From positions 1 to 64,000 of the forward strand of contig NZ_NMQT01000011.1 of the NCBI RefSeq assembly GCF_002234405.1: 64,000 nucleotides of DNA. Reading direction: 5' to 3'. A program made the position numbers and the translations under genes. Under the pieces are notes generated by a model. The model was given only the letters and a program-made list of their open reading frames with translations. It did no database searches and had not been told where the DNA came from. This document shows positions 46,998-55,944 of this stretch, piece by piece. Numbering within the stretch: position 1 is the stretch's first letter; every line of letters starts with the position of its first letter. This DNA comes from Amycolatopsis thailandensis. GTDB taxonomy: Bacteria; Actinomycetota; Actinomycetes; Mycobacteriales; Pseudonocardiaceae.

Positions 46998-47570
46998 ATG
47001 ACGGCGGGAACGGGCGAGCAGGTGACCGATGCCGACCTGGCCGCCCGGTTGGCGCGGGAACCGGAACTGTTCACCGAAGTGCACGATCGCTACTTCGCGG
47101 CCATCTACCGGTATGTGGCAGGCAGGCTGGACGCGCAGACCGCGGAGGACATCGCCGCGGAGACGTTCCTCGTCGCGTTCGACCGGCGCGGCACGTTCGA
47201 CCCCGAACGCGGTGAGGTGCGGGCCTGGCTGTTCGGCATCGCCACGAATCTGGTGGCCAGGCACCGCCGCAGGGAGGCTCGCCACTATCGGGCCCTGGCG
47301 CGGGTGAGCGTCGCACCGGCGGTCGAGGGACACGAGAGCACGGTGGTCGCGTCGGTGGCTGCCCGGCGGCTGCTGCCTCAGCTCGCGAACGCGCTGTCGC
47401 GGCTGTCCAGCGGGGAACGGGACGTGCTGCTGCTCGTGGCGCTCGGCGAGCTCGGGTACGAGGAAGTGGCCACGGCCCTCGGTATCTCCTCCGGCACGGT
47501 CGGTTCCCGGCTCAACCGTGCCCGCAAGAAGCTCAACCTCATTCTCACCCCGGAGGCACTCGATGAATGA
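46998..47570 (+). CDS. ECF-family RNA polymerase sigma factor
   Basis: 190 residues. Region 2 (FTEVHDRYFAAIYRYVAGRLDAQTAEDIAAETFLVAF ... VRAWLFGIATNLVARHRR) and region 4 (ALSRLSSGERDVLLLVALGELGYEEVATALGISSGTVGSRLNRAR) are complete. It overlaps the next gene by 8 bases. That partner takes the place where an anti-sigma factor is normally found, so the sigma factor is probably controlled by it. An AGAGG site lies before ATG 46998. Confidence 0.93.
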   Translation: MTAGTGEQVTDADLAARLAREPELFTEVHDRYFAAIYRYVAGRLDAQTAEDIAAETFLVAFDRRGTFDPERGEVRAWLFGIATNLVARHRRREARHYRALARVSVAPAVEGHESTVVASVAARRLLPQLANALSRLSSGERDVLLLVALGELGYEEVATALGISSGTVGSRLNRARKKLNLILTPEALDE

Positions 47571-48447
47571 CCTGCAGACGCTGCGCGCCGCGCTGACCCC
47601 GGACGAGCCGTCCCAGGACGTCGTCGACCGCAGCCGGCACCGGCTCCAGAACCGGATACGCGGCGGCCGGGCCTCTTTCCGGCGGCGGACCGGATGGCTG
47701 ATCGCGGGGGCCGGATTCACCGCGGCCGCGGCCGCCGTGGCGATCGCGGTCATGCCGGCCGCACCGGTCGACAGCCCGGCGGTGCAGACGGTCAGCGGGC
47801 AGGAGATCCTGCTCGCGGCCGCGACCGCCGCCGAGCGTTCCCCCGAGGGGGCCGGCACCTACTGGCATGTGAAGGTGACCGAGGCGGACGGCGCCGCCGC
47901 GTCGATCGAGTACGAGTCCTGGATCAAGCCGGACGGTCAGTCGTGGATGCGGGGTGCGAAGACAGGAGGCAAGGTCACGCAGCTGGCAACGCTTTCAGCC
48001 ACCCCGTTCTCACTGGTCGCCATCGATCTGACCCTCGAGCAGTTGCGTGCCCTGCCGACGGACCCGGACGCGCTGAAGGCCTGGATCGCCGACGCCCTCG
48101 AGCGCAGCGAGGCCAGGACGAGCGCCGGCGAGCTCACCGCGAGCGACCGGGAACGAGCCGCCTTCCAGTCGTTGATCTCACTGGTGTCCACGCTGCCCGC
48201 CACGCCGGAGGTCCGGGCCACGGCCTTCCGCGCGATCGCGGGCCATCCGGGTGTCCAAAACCTCGGCACGGTGCCGGGCGGCCAGGGCCTGGTGCTGCCC
48301 GAGGGCGAGCGGCTCGTCGTCGATCCGGCGACCGGACGGGTGAACGGGACGTCGGTCTTCATCACCATGGAGGGCGCGGTTTACCGGGTGGCCGACCCCG
48401 CCGGCGCGAAGATCACCGCCGAGTGGACCGACACCCTGCCCGCGTAG
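47563..48447 (+). CDS. CU044_5270-type membrane protein, partner of the ECF sigma factor
   Basis: 294 residues. A short basic cytoplasmic part (1-45) is followed by one transmembrane helix (TGWLIAGAGFTAAAAAVAIAVM) and a ~220-residue extracellular domain (TYWHVKVTEADGAAASIEYESWIKPDGQSWMRG...). This layout is the CU044_5270 family, commonly encoded after ECF sigma genes in actinomycetes. It probably acts as an anti-sigma-like membrane regulator, though the classical zinc-binding anti-sigma domain is not present. Confidence 0.8.
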   Translation: MNDLQTLRAALTPDEPSQDVVDRSRHRLQNRIRGGRASFRRRTGWLIAGAGFTAAAAAVAIAVMPAAPVDSPAVQTVSGQEILLAAATAAERSPEGAGTYWHVKVTEADGAAASIEYESWIKPDGQSWMRGAKTGGKVTQLATLSATPFSLVAIDLTLEQLRALPTDPDALKAWIADALERSEARTSAGELTASDRERAAFQSLISLVSTLPATPEVRATAFRAIAGHPGVQNLGTVPGGQGLVLPEGERLVVDPATGRVNGTSVFITMEGAVYRVADPAGAKITAEWTDTLPA

Positions 48448-48455
48448 TGGATCGG

Positions 48456-48486
48456 GTGGCCGGGAGCGGGACACGCTCCTGGCCAC
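48456..48486. terminator. strong bidirectional terminator hairpin
   Basis: GTGGCCGGGAGCG pairs with CGCTCCTGGCCAC over 13 bp with one wobble and a 5-nt loop. It lies between the convergent stops of the sigma operon (48447) and the XRE regulator (48496). Confidence 0.75.
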
Positions 48487-48495
48487 TTCCGCGGG

Positions 48496-49326
48496 TCAGG
48501 TGTCGACCGGCGCGGTGGCGTGGAGGCTGCTCAGCAGCGCGAGGGCGTGGGCGCTGGGGGTGGCGGGTTCGGCGTGGTAGATGATCAGTTGCTGGCCCGG
48601 GGCGCTGCGCACGTCGAATGCCTGGTAGGTGAGGGTGAGCGGGCCGACGTCGGGGTGCACGAGGTGCTTCGGTTCGCGGGTCTTGCCGCGCACCTGGTGT
48701 GTCTCCCACAGGGCGCGGAAGTGCGCGCTTCCGTTTTCGAGTTCGGCCACGAGGTGCCGCAGAGCGGGGTCGTGCGGGTCGAAGCCCGCGGCCACCCGCA
48801 GGTTCGCCACGGTGGCCTGAGCGGTCCAGTCCCAGCGTGCGTAGAACTGCCTTCCCGCCGGGTCGAGGAAGGTCATGCGGGCGAGGTTGTCCACCGCACG
48901 GAAGGGCGAGAACAGCGCGTCGGCGAGGGTGTTGGTGGCCAGGACGTCCAGGACGCGGTCGAGCACGAAGGCGGGGGTGTGCGGGTAGCCGTCCATGAGT
49001 TGCCGCAGTTCGGGGCTCACAGTCCGGGGTACTGGCGCAGGTGTGTCGCCCGGTGTTGCGCCGGCCAGCCGGTACAGGTGCTCACGGGCGTCGGGGCCGA
49101 GATCCAGCGCGCGGCAGAGGGCGTCGAGCACCTGCGGGGACGGGTGGGTTTCGCGGCCCTGTTCCAGGCGGGTGTAGTAGTCGGCGTTCACCCCGGCGAG
49201 CACGGCGACTTCTTCGCGGCGCAGTCCGGTCACCTTGCGGCGGCCGGAGTAGAGCACGCCAGCGTCTTCCGGGGATCTTTGTGCGCGGCGCGCTCGCAGG
49301 AACGCCCCCAGCTCGCCACTGGCCAT
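48496..49326 (-). CDS. XRE-family regulator with MmyB-like ligand-binding domain
   Basis: 276 residues. The N-terminal HTH (GELGAFLRARRAQ ... GLRREEVAVLAGVNADYYTRLEQGRETHPSPQVLDAL) is followed by the PAS-like MmyB ligand-binding domain (AFVLDRVLDVLATNTLADALFSPF ... FYARWDWTAQATVANLR). This class typically controls an adjacent divergent oxidoreductase, and two SDR genes lie divergently 101 bases away, so it probably regulates them in response to a lipid-like or other hydrophobic ligand. Confidence 0.9.
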   Translation of the reverse strand: MASGELGAFLRARRAQRSPEDAGVLYSGRRKVTGLRREEVAVLAGVNADYYTRLEQGRETHPSPQVLDALCRALDLGPDAREHLYRLAGATPGDTPAPVPRTVSPELRQLMDGYPHTPAFVLDRVLDVLATNTLADALFSPFRAVDNLARMTFLDPAGRQFYARWDWTAQATVANLRVAAGFDPHDPALRHLVAELENGSAHFRALWETHQVRGKTREPKHLVHPDVGPLTLTYQAFDVRSAPGQQLIIYHAEPATPSAHALALLSSLHATAPVDT

Positions 49327-49427
49327 GGCACCAGCGTAGGGCGTTGTCCGTCCGGTTGGGAGGGTGCCGCACACCCAGCCACCACACGTCCTGCCGTCAC
49401 TTGCTCCCGTCGCCGACGCTGGTCGGT

Positions 49428-50219
49428 ATGACAAGCGATATCGACGTCTCAGGCAGGTGGGCCGGCCGCGAGCCGGAGGACGGCGAACTGGAGGGCAAGG
49501 TCGCGCTCGTCACCGGCGCCGCCCGCGGGGTCGGCGCGGCCGCGGTCGCCTGGCTGCACGCCCGGGGCGCGCGAGTACTGGCCACGGACCTCCGCCCCGA
49601 GGTGGATGCTCTCGCCACCCGATTCGACCGGGTGTCCACTCTGGTGGGCGATGTGTCCAGGGAAGACGTCGCGGTGCGGTCGGTGGCCGCGGCGATCGAG
49701 CGGTTCGGTGGCGTGGACATCCTGGTCGCCAACGCCGGTCGCTCGGTGAACAAGCCGATCACCGAGACCACCGCGGCCGACTGGGACGGACTGATGTCGG
49801 TCAACGCCCGCGGAACCTTCCTGCACGCCAGGGAGGCGTTCCGGGTGATGCGCGAACGCGGCGGGGGCGTGATCGTCACCGTCGGCTCGTTCGCCTGCAC
49901 GGTCGGCCTGGCCGAGGCGGCGGCCTACAGCGCGTCCAAGGGAGCGTTGGCGCAGCTGACCAAGGTGCTCGCGCTGGAAGGCGGCCCGTATGGCATCCGT
50001 GCCAACGTCGTCGCCCCCGGCGTGATCGAGACCGACATGCTCGACGACTTCCGCCCGGACAGCCGGGAGTATTTGCGTTCCTTCGGCGACGCCCACCCCT
50101 TGGGCCGTGTCGCGCAGCCCGAGGAGATCGCCGAGGTGATCGGTTTCCTGGCCTCGCCCCGGTCCGGGTTCATCACCGGCGCTGTCGTCGCCGCCGACGG
50201 TGGCTACACCGCGGCCTGA
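49428..50219 (+). CDS. short-chain dehydrogenase/reductase (SDR)
   Basis: 263 residues of classical SDR. The NAD(P) loop is VTGAARGVGAAAVAWL, followed by NAGRS, catalytic Ser in IVTVGSFACTVGLAEAAAYSASKG with Tyr-x-x-x-Lys (YSASK), and VVAPGVIETDM. Asp after strand 2 (TDLRPEVD) favours NAD. It is probably the target of the divergent XRE regulator and co-transcribed with the second SDR gene 31 bases downstream. Substrate unknown. Confidence 0.9.
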   Translation: MTSDIDVSGRWAGREPEDGELEGKVALVTGAARGVGAAAVAWLHARGARVLATDLRPEVDALATRFDRVSTLVGDVSREDVAVRSVAAAIERFGGVDILVANAGRSVNKPITETTAADWDGLMSVNARGTFLHAREAFRVMRERGGGVIVTVGSFACTVGLAEAAAYSASKGALAQLTKVLALEGGPYGIRANVVAPGVIETDMLDDFRPDSREYLRSFGDAHPLGRVAQPEEIAEVIGFLASPRSGFITGAVVAADGGYTAA

Positions 50220-50250
50220 AAACCAGCAACCACAACGAAAAGAGCACATC

Positions 50251-51006
50251 ATGCCCGGACGCCTCGACGGCAAGGTCGCGTTGATAACCGGCGCGACAGG
50301 CGGCATCGGACGAGCCACCGCGGAACTCTTCGCCCGCGAAGGGGCCGGCCTGGTCGTCACCGACATCGACCGGAACGCGGTGGAAGGCCTTGCCGCGTCA
50401 CTGGAAGCCGAAGACGCCGACGTGCTGGCGGCCCGGCTGGACGTCGCTTCGCCGGAGAACTGGAGCGAGGCGATCGAGTCGACCCGGCGGCGTTTCGGCC
50501 GCCTTGACATCTTGGTCAACATCGCCGGTGTCGTGGACTGGCCCGGTATCGAAGAGACCACAAAGGACGCCTGGGACCGGGTGATCGCGGTCAACCAGAC
50601 CGGCACCTGGCTCGGGATGAAGGCCGCCATGCCCCTGCTGCGCGCCTCCGGCAACGCCTCGGTCATCAACACCTCCTCGGTGCTCGGCCTGGTGGGCAGC
50701 GGAGCGGCCGCCGCCTACCAGGCTTCCAAAGGAGCGGTGCGCCTGCTGACCAAGACCGCCGCCGTCGAATACGCGACCTGCGGAGTCCGAGTCAACTCGG
50801 TGCACCCCGGCGTCATCGCCACCCCGATGATCCAAGAACTGCTCGACGAACAGGGCGACGAACAACCCGACATCCGGCGCACCCCCATGCGCCGCGCGGG
50901 CAGTCCCGCCGAGATCGCTCCCGCGATGCTCTTCTTGGCCGGCGACGAATCCTCGTTCGTCACCGGAGCCGAGTTCGTCGTCGACGGCGGGCTCACCGCA
51001 CACTGA
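50251..51006 (+). CDS. second SDR family oxidoreductase
   Basis: 251 residues. ITGATGGIGRATAELFAREG coenzyme loop, TDIDRN (NAD preference), NIAGV, SVINTSSVLGLVGSGAAAAYQASKGA with the Ser-Tyr-Lys triad, and VHPGVIATPM. This pattern resembles 3alpha/20beta-hydroxysteroid dehydrogenase-like SDRs. It is paired with the preceding SDR, perhaps for successive oxidation and reduction of the same hydroxyl. Confidence 0.9.
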   Translation: MPGRLDGKVALITGATGGIGRATAELFAREGAGLVVTDIDRNAVEGLAASLEAEDADVLAARLDVASPENWSEAIESTRRRFGRLDILVNIAGVVDWPGIEETTKDAWDRVIAVNQTGTWLGMKAAMPLLRASGNASVINTSSVLGLVGSGAAAAYQASKGAVRLLTKTAAVEYATCGVRVNSVHPGVIATPMIQELLDEQGDEQPDIRRTPMRRAGSPAEIAPAMLFLAGDESSFVTGAEFVVDGGLTAH

Positions 51007-51234
51007 CGACGAACCCGGAGTTGCCCTTCGGCGTCACCTTCCCCGGGCGCGGCGAACACTGGCTGGGAAGCGAGAGCGCTAGGCCTTCACCGCCGCTACT
51101 CGGCCTGACGGGTCGGCGGTGTTTGTGAAAGCCACTTCGAGGTCAGGGTCTCGGCAAAGTCGCGTAAGCGGGTGTCGTGAGTGGTGTTTCGGGTTCTGGC
51201 GGACTCGGTTTTGCCTGCCCAGTGGTGTCGCTGG

Positions 51235-51850
51235 CGAGTGTGGAGGATTTGGGGCGTTGAGTGTCCCGGATCTTCCACGCTCAGTCTGGTTGGTGGGGTT
51301 GGTGCTGGATGGTGGTCCGAAGCCGGGGCGACCCCACGATGAAGGAATTGGGACGTTCAACGTCCCAGTTCCCACATCGTCGCGCCCTGGCAGCCGCTGA
51401 ACCACCACTCTCGCCCAGTTCAGGAGTACCGGTCCGCTCTAACCCGAAACGTCACTCACGACCCGCTGGTGTGGCTGGCGAGCGTGGAGGATTTGGGGCG
51501 TTGAGTGTCCCGGATCTTCCACGCTCGGTCTCGTTGGTAGGGGAGTCGGGACAGTGAACGTCCGGATCCGGCGTCGGTGGGGCCCTGGTTCGTCGTGGTG
51601 CCGAGTGGGGCTGGCGCTGGATCCTGGTGGTCGACGGGGGAGGATTCCGGACGTTGAGCGTCCGGGATCTTCCCCCGTCACCTCGTCTGTCGCCGGGTCG
51701 CGCCTGGCGCGACCTTGAACAACGGAAGATCCGGGACACTCAACGTCCCCGATCCTCCGTTGATCAAGGTCCGATGCCGGGGCGACCCCACGATGAAGGA
51801 ATCGGGACGTTCAACGTCCCAATTCCCGCACCGTCGCGCCCGGTAGCCGC
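51235..51850. repeat. palindromic-repeat block, copies 2 and 3 of the 126-440 unit
   Basis: The unit contains, in order, a GTGGAGG hairpin, a CGGGGGAGG hairpin, a 27-bp-stem hairpin and a 22-bp-stem hairpin, then the conserved tail GCGCCCTGGCAGCCGC. Copy 2 (51235-51475) is partial and nearly identical to 318-440 near its end. Copy 3 (51471-51850) holds all hairpins. Arms differ between copies at paired positions, mostly compensated. Confidence 0.8.
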
Positions 51851-51906
51851 GGTGTCGGGATCGCGCCGGTCCGGCGGCCGGGGCGTTTCAGCGGACTCAG
51901 TTCGCC

Positions 51907-51963
51907 GTGTCGCGAAAGCCACGTTCGCAACCTTCACCGTTGCGAACGTGGCTTTCACAACAC
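51907..51963. repeat. 25-bp stem hairpin, GAAAGCCAC family
   Basis: Arms GTGTCGCGAAAGCCACGTTC... and its complement pair with two wobbles around CTTCACC. It is a relative of the perfect stem at 14430-14482. Confidence 0.8.
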
Positions 51964-51998
51964 GCCACCTTTGTCTTTCCTCTCGATAGAATGATCCA

Positions 51999-52445
51999 GT
52001 GCGAACGAGGCTGCGGACGCTCCACATCGGGGAGCGGACCTACACCTGGCGAGCCACGATCGGCCAGGTCGACGGCGACGGCGCCGACAGCCATCGCTGC
52101 GTCCGGGTGCGTGCCTGGGGTGCCGGCAAGAACGGACGAGCTCTGGAAGCCGATCTGCTCTCGAAGGCTGTGAGCGTGGGCTGGACCCCGGCCGCGACCG
52201 ACGGTTCCTACCCGGAACCCGCCGACGTCCGGTTCTTGATCGTGCGCGCGCTCGCCCTCGGCTGGGACCCCGGCGCGCTCGGCGGCACTTTCCGGCTCAC
52301 CGAGGAGCACGAGGTGGAGCTGCCGGGTTTCCTGCTCACTGACCGCGTACGCGACGCGGGCGCGCGCGATCCGTCCGCACGGGTGGCCCAGGCGAACGAT
52401 CGGCGAGAAGGGATGGACCCCGGTGGCCCGGGGCGGCTGCGATGA
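51999..52445 (+). CDS. conserved hypothetical actinomycete protein
   Basis: 148 residues starting at GTG 51999 (RTRLRTLHIGERTYTWRATIG...VRVRAWGAGKNGRALEADLLSK). The pattern HRCVRVRAWGAGK and GWDPGALGGTFRLTEEHEVELPGFLLTDRVR is one I have seen in a widespread family of small uncharacterised actinomycete proteins. No catalytic motif or membrane segment is visible. It directly follows the palindromic repeat block and stands alone. Confidence 0.65.
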   Translation: MRTRLRTLHIGERTYTWRATIGQVDGDGADSHRCVRVRAWGAGKNGRALEADLLSKAVSVGWTPAATDGSYPEPADVRFLIVRALALGWDPGALGGTFRLTEEHEVELPGFLLTDRVRDAGARDPSARVAQANDRREGMDPGGPGRLR

Positions 52446-52600
52446 GCCCTGCCCTCTTTCGCGACCGCCGGATTCGAGGTCGACGGTCGCGCCCGAAGTG
52501 GACCTGACGGGTCAACGACGGCAGATCGCGGAACCCGCGACCGCGTGAGCGGCCGCGGGCTCCACTGGGGCGGCAAGGTACGGACCTGACGGCCCGTGGA

Positions 52601-54067
52601 TCACCGCACCGTGAGGGTGTACTCCGTGGTTCCGGTCTTGCCGGTGCTGTCCGTCGCCGTGATGGTCACCTTGTGGGTACCGCGCTGATACGGCCCCATG
52701 ACCGTCATGCGCGAGGTGCCGCCGGGGTTGACGGTCTGCGGTGAGAACGTCGGCGGGTAGGACAGTCCGGCGCCGCTGAGCCGGACGGGACCCGTGCCGC
52801 CGGTGACGGTGATCGTCGCGTTGGCGTAACCGCCGGGCGGGACCGTGCCGGAGTTCGGCGAGACGGACGGCCTGGGGCCCTCGCCGGTACCGCCGTCCCC
52901 GACCGTGAGCGCGAACTCGGCGGTCTTGGTTCCGGAGACGCCCTTGGCCGTGACGGTGACCTTGTAGGTGCCCGCCGGGGTGCCGGCCGAGGTCTGCAGG
53001 GTCAGTTTGGCGACCTGTCCGGAGTCGACGGCCGACGAGGGCTGGAAGGTGGCGGTCGTTCCGGTGGGCAGGGCGGACGCGCTCAGCTCCAGCTTCTCCG
53101 AACCCTGGTCACCCGCCGTGGTGGCGAGGCTGGTGGAAACGTGCTTACCGGGATCGGCCTTGCCGGAGGAGGGCGACAACGCCATGCCGAACTTGCCGTC
53201 GCCGGGCTGGGTTCCGCCGATCTCGGCGCGGGCCCAGTCGCCCATCGCGTTGGTCAGACGCGCCATGATGCTGTAACGGTCGCAGCCGCTGGAGCCCCAT
53301 GACGAGACACCGACGATCACGCCGTCCACGATGAACGGACCGCCGCTGTCACCCGAGCAGTCGGCGGTGCGTCCGTCGTTGTAGCCCGTGCACACCATCA
53401 GGTCGCCGTTGACCCGGATGTCGAAGACCTGGCATCCGGCGGGGTCGTTGACCGGCATGGTGGTCTTGCGGAGTTCGCCGGAGCCGCCGCTCGCCGAGGT
53501 CTTGCCGTAGCCGAGCGAGACGCCCGACTTGCCCGGCTGGGTGAGCGCGCCGTCTCCCGAGCCCGCCACCTTGGCCCACTGGCTTTCCGGCACCGGGAGG
53601 TCGTCGACGGTGGTGACCACCGCGACGTCGTGGCCCGTCCGCCAGCCGCCGGAGCCGCTGTACTGGGGGTGGGCCTTGAACGAGGCGACGGCCGTGCGGA
53701 ACGTCTCGTCGCCGGGGGTGTTCAGGTCGTCGTCGCCGTAGAGGTAGCTCTTGGCACCGGTGGTGTCGACCATGCAGTGCGCCGCGGTCAGGATCTTGCG
53801 CTTGCCGACCACGGAGGCGGTGCAGGACTGACCCTGCGGACCTCCGCCTCCGACCCGCATGCCCGCGATGACGGACGGGTACTCCTTGACCGTGGTGCGT
53901 TCCCCGTTGACGATCCGGGTTCCCATGTCTCCTGTGCGGAGCTGATCGGTCGGGGTCGCCGCGACGCTGATCCCGTCGGCCGGTGCGGCGGTCGCGGTGC
54001 TCATGATGGGTGAGGTCGCCGCGGCCAAGGCGAGGGTGAGCGCTACGGCGAAGCGTGGTGTTCTCAT
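52601..54067 (-). CDS. secreted trypsin-like serine protease with Ig-like C-terminal repeats
   Basis: 488 residues. A signal peptide (to about residue 27) and a short propeptide precede RIVNGE, the usual trypsin activation site. The chymotrypsin-fold triad is His in LTAAHCMV, Asp in TGHDVAVV and Ser in CSGDSGGPF, and Asp six residues before that Ser predicts cleavage after Arg/Lys. Residues ~300-400 and ~405-488 are two beta-sandwich repeats (SGTKTAEFALTV, KVTITATDSTGKTGTTEYTLTV) resembling Ig-like/PKD modules for substrate or wall binding. AAGGAG lies before ATG 54067. It is next to a second secreted protease. Confidence 0.92.
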   Translation of the reverse strand: MRTPRFAVALTLALAAATSPIMSTATAAPADGISVAATPTDQLRTGDMGTRIVNGERTTVKEYPSVIAGMRVGGGGPQGQSCTASVVGKRKILTAAHCMVDTTGAKSYLYGDDDLNTPGDETFRTAVASFKAHPQYSGSGGWRTGHDVAVVTTVDDLPVPESQWAKVAGSGDGALTQPGKSGVSLGYGKTSASGGSGELRKTTMPVNDPAGCQVFDIRVNGDLMVCTGYNDGRTADCSGDSGGPFIVDGVIVGVSSWGSSGCDRYSIMARLTNAMGDWARAEIGGTQPGDGKFGMALSPSSGKADPGKHVSTSLATTAGDQGSEKLELSASALPTGTTATFQPSSAVDSGQVAKLTLQTSAGTPAGTYKVTVTAKGVSGTKTAEFALTVGDGGTGEGPRPSVSPNSGTVPPGGYANATITVTGGTGPVRLSGAGLSYPPTFSPQTVNPGGTSRMTVMGPYQRGTHKVTITATDSTGKTGTTEYTLTVR

Positions 54068-54116
54068 CGTTCTCCTTCGAGGTCAAAAGAATAGTGGTGC
54101 TCTCTGTCCACTGTGG

Positions 54117-55667
54117 TCAGAAGGTGATCGACCAGCCCGTGAGCGTGCCGACGTCGAACCGGTAGGTGTCGCGCACCGAGAGCCGCCACGTGCCGTTCGC
54201 GTCCTCGCGGGAGGCGTCGACGGTGAAGCTCTGGTGCACGCCGCCGGATTCGCCGACGCCGCCCGCGCGTTTGAGCGGATAGGACGTTCCGCTCGGTCCG
54301 ATCAGGTCGATGGCGAGATCGCCGGTGTAGCCGTGGTCGATGTCCACGCGCACCGCCAGCGTGGCCGATGCCTTGCCGTCGCAGGAATCCTGGCTCACGG
54401 AGGTCCCGACAGCGGCGTCCGCGTCGGGGATGGCCACGTCCTCGTCGTTGCTCTTGGTCCCGCACCTGGGCGGCGTGCCGCCACCCAGGTCACCGACGTA
54501 GAGCAGCTTGTTCGGCGAGCCGGTCCCCGGGTTGGTGATCAGGTCCGGGGTGGCGCTGCGCACCAGCGCGTCGCTGACCTGCTGCGGGGTAGCGCCGGGG
54601 TTCGCGGCGAGATACAGCGCGGCCCCGCCGGCGACGTGCGGGGAGGCCATGGACGTACCGCTGGCGGTGCGGAACGATCCGGTGTTGTCACTGGAGTGGA
54701 TGTTGCCGCCCGGTGCGAAGAGATCGACGCAGCGGCCGTAGTTCCCGCCGCGGGTGCGGTCCTTGTTGAACCAGCCGACGGTGATCGCCTCCGGGACACG
54801 CGCCGGGCTGACGCCGCAGGCGTCCTTGCCGTCGTTGCCCGCGGAGACCGCCACGACGATTCCCTTGGCCACCAGCGCCTTGACCTGTTCGTCGCCGACG
54901 CCGAGCACGTCCATGCCCAGGCTCAGGTTCACCACCGCGGGTTTGACGGCGTTCTTGGCCACCCATTCCATGGCGCTGACCGTGGCCGAGTCCGGGCCGG
55001 AACCTTTGCAGTCCAGCGAACGCACGGCCACGACCTTGGCCTTCTTCGCCACGCCGACGGTTTTGCCCGCGATCGTCCCCGCCACGTGCGAGCCGTGCCA
55101 GTAACAGTCGCCGGCATCGGTGTCGTTGTCGAGGAAGTCGTAGCCGTGGCTCGCCCTGCCCTCGAACTCGGGGTGCTGGGCCTGCACCCCGGAGTCGATG
55201 ACATAGGCGGTCACTCCCTCGCCCGAATTCGGGAAGGTGTACTTCTTGTCCAGAGCGGCGGTTCGCTGGTCGATCTGATCCAGGCCCCACGACGGCGGAC
55301 TCGGCTGTTCACCCGTCGCCCTGGTCGTGCCGTCCTGGTGCACCGCCTTGACCGACGGGTCGGCGGCCAGTCGCCGTGCCTGCCGCTCGGAAAGACCGCG
55401 GACCGAGAAACCGTTCAGGGTGACCGAGTACGTGTCGGTCACCTCGCCGCCGTAGCGTCCGGTGAGCGCCGAGGCCTGGCCTTCGGCCGCGGCACGGGCG
55501 CCACCTTCGAGCACCACGATGTACTGCCCGGCGTACGGCCGATCGGCCTGGACGACAGCCGCCTCCGCCTGTTGCGCCGCGGCCACACCCGCGGTCGTCA
55601 CCACTGCCGCGGCGGCGACCGCGACGGTGAACAGGTTCGCCATCCATCTCGTTCTGCACTGTTGCAT
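54117..55667 (-). CDS. secreted subtilisin-like serine protease (S8) with I9 prodomain and P/Homo-B domain
   Basis: About 516 residues. Signal peptide; inhibitor I9 prodomain at about 50-115 (AGQYIVVLEGGARAAAEGQ... PSVKAVHQD); catalytic domain with Asp in YVIDSGV, His in HGSHVAGTIAG, oxyanion Asn in SAGNDGKDA and Ser in SGTSMASPHVAGG; and a C-terminal proprotein-convertase P domain (DHGYTGDLAIDLIGPSGTSYPL ... TLTGWSITF). The I9-S8-P order is like aqualysin-type and streptomycete proteases. I choose ATG 55667 (GGAGGAAT just upstream) over ATG 55679. It is followed on the same strand by the trypsin-like protease gene, 49 bases away. Confidence 0.92.
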   Translation of the reverse strand: MQQCRTRWMANLFTVAVAAAAVVTTAGVAAAQQAEAAVVQADRPYAGQYIVVLEGGARAAAEGQASALTGRYGGEVTDTYSVTLNGFSVRGLSERQARRLAADPSVKAVHQDGTTRATGEQPSPPSWGLDQIDQRTAALDKKYTFPNSGEGVTAYVIDSGVQAQHPEFEGRASHGYDFLDNDTDAGDCYWHGSHVAGTIAGKTVGVAKKAKVVAVRSLDCKGSGPDSATVSAMEWVAKNAVKPAVVNLSLGMDVLGVGDEQVKALVAKGIVVAVSAGNDGKDACGVSPARVPEAITVGWFNKDRTRGGNYGRCVDLFAPGGNIHSSDNTGSFRTASGTSMASPHVAGGAALYLAANPGATPQQVSDALVRSATPDLITNPGTGSPNKLLYVGDLGGGTPPRCGTKSNDEDVAIPDADAAVGTSVSQDSCDGKASATLAVRVDIDHGYTGDLAIDLIGPSGTSYPLKRAGGVGESGGVHQSFTVDASREDANGTWRLSVRDTYRFDVGTLTGWSITF

Positions 55668-55944
55668 CGATTCCTCCATCGCGCGTTCGAACGGCCGCAG
55701 GGGATTTGTGACATCGAGCCGCTCGAGTAATCAGCCTTCGGCCTGGCCGATGGGGGAACAAGTGTGGTCGCGACCCGTACCGGTACCTGATCCTGTGTGG
55801 ACGTAAGTGCCGTAGCTCGCGGGGTTATGACGCCCGTGCCCGCCGACCTACCATGGCTGGCATTCCTCTTCGGAGGAGTTCACCGACAGGAGCGAGCATG
55901 GTCGACGGTCGCGCGAATCCCCTCTCCAGCCGATCCCGCCGCCG

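Larger units (their letters stand above)
51007..51998. other. 990-bp gene-free region packed with palindromic repeats
   Basis: No coding sequence is supported; the open frames here are by-products of the palindromes. At least seven hairpins lie in tandem: 51235-51281, 51336-51380, 51480-51526, 51633-51679, 51711-51771, 51790-51834 and 51907-51963. Two stretches, 51309-51475 and 51471-51850, are long same-orientation copies of 126-440 at the other end of the window, the second with an insertion near 51560-51630. Confidence 0.8.

Noticed and set aside
51079-51989. Open frames within the 51-52 kb block
   Set aside because: Same reason: they are products of the palindromic repeats, with repeated WGRPG/ALSVPDLP-like strings matching those at 129-437.
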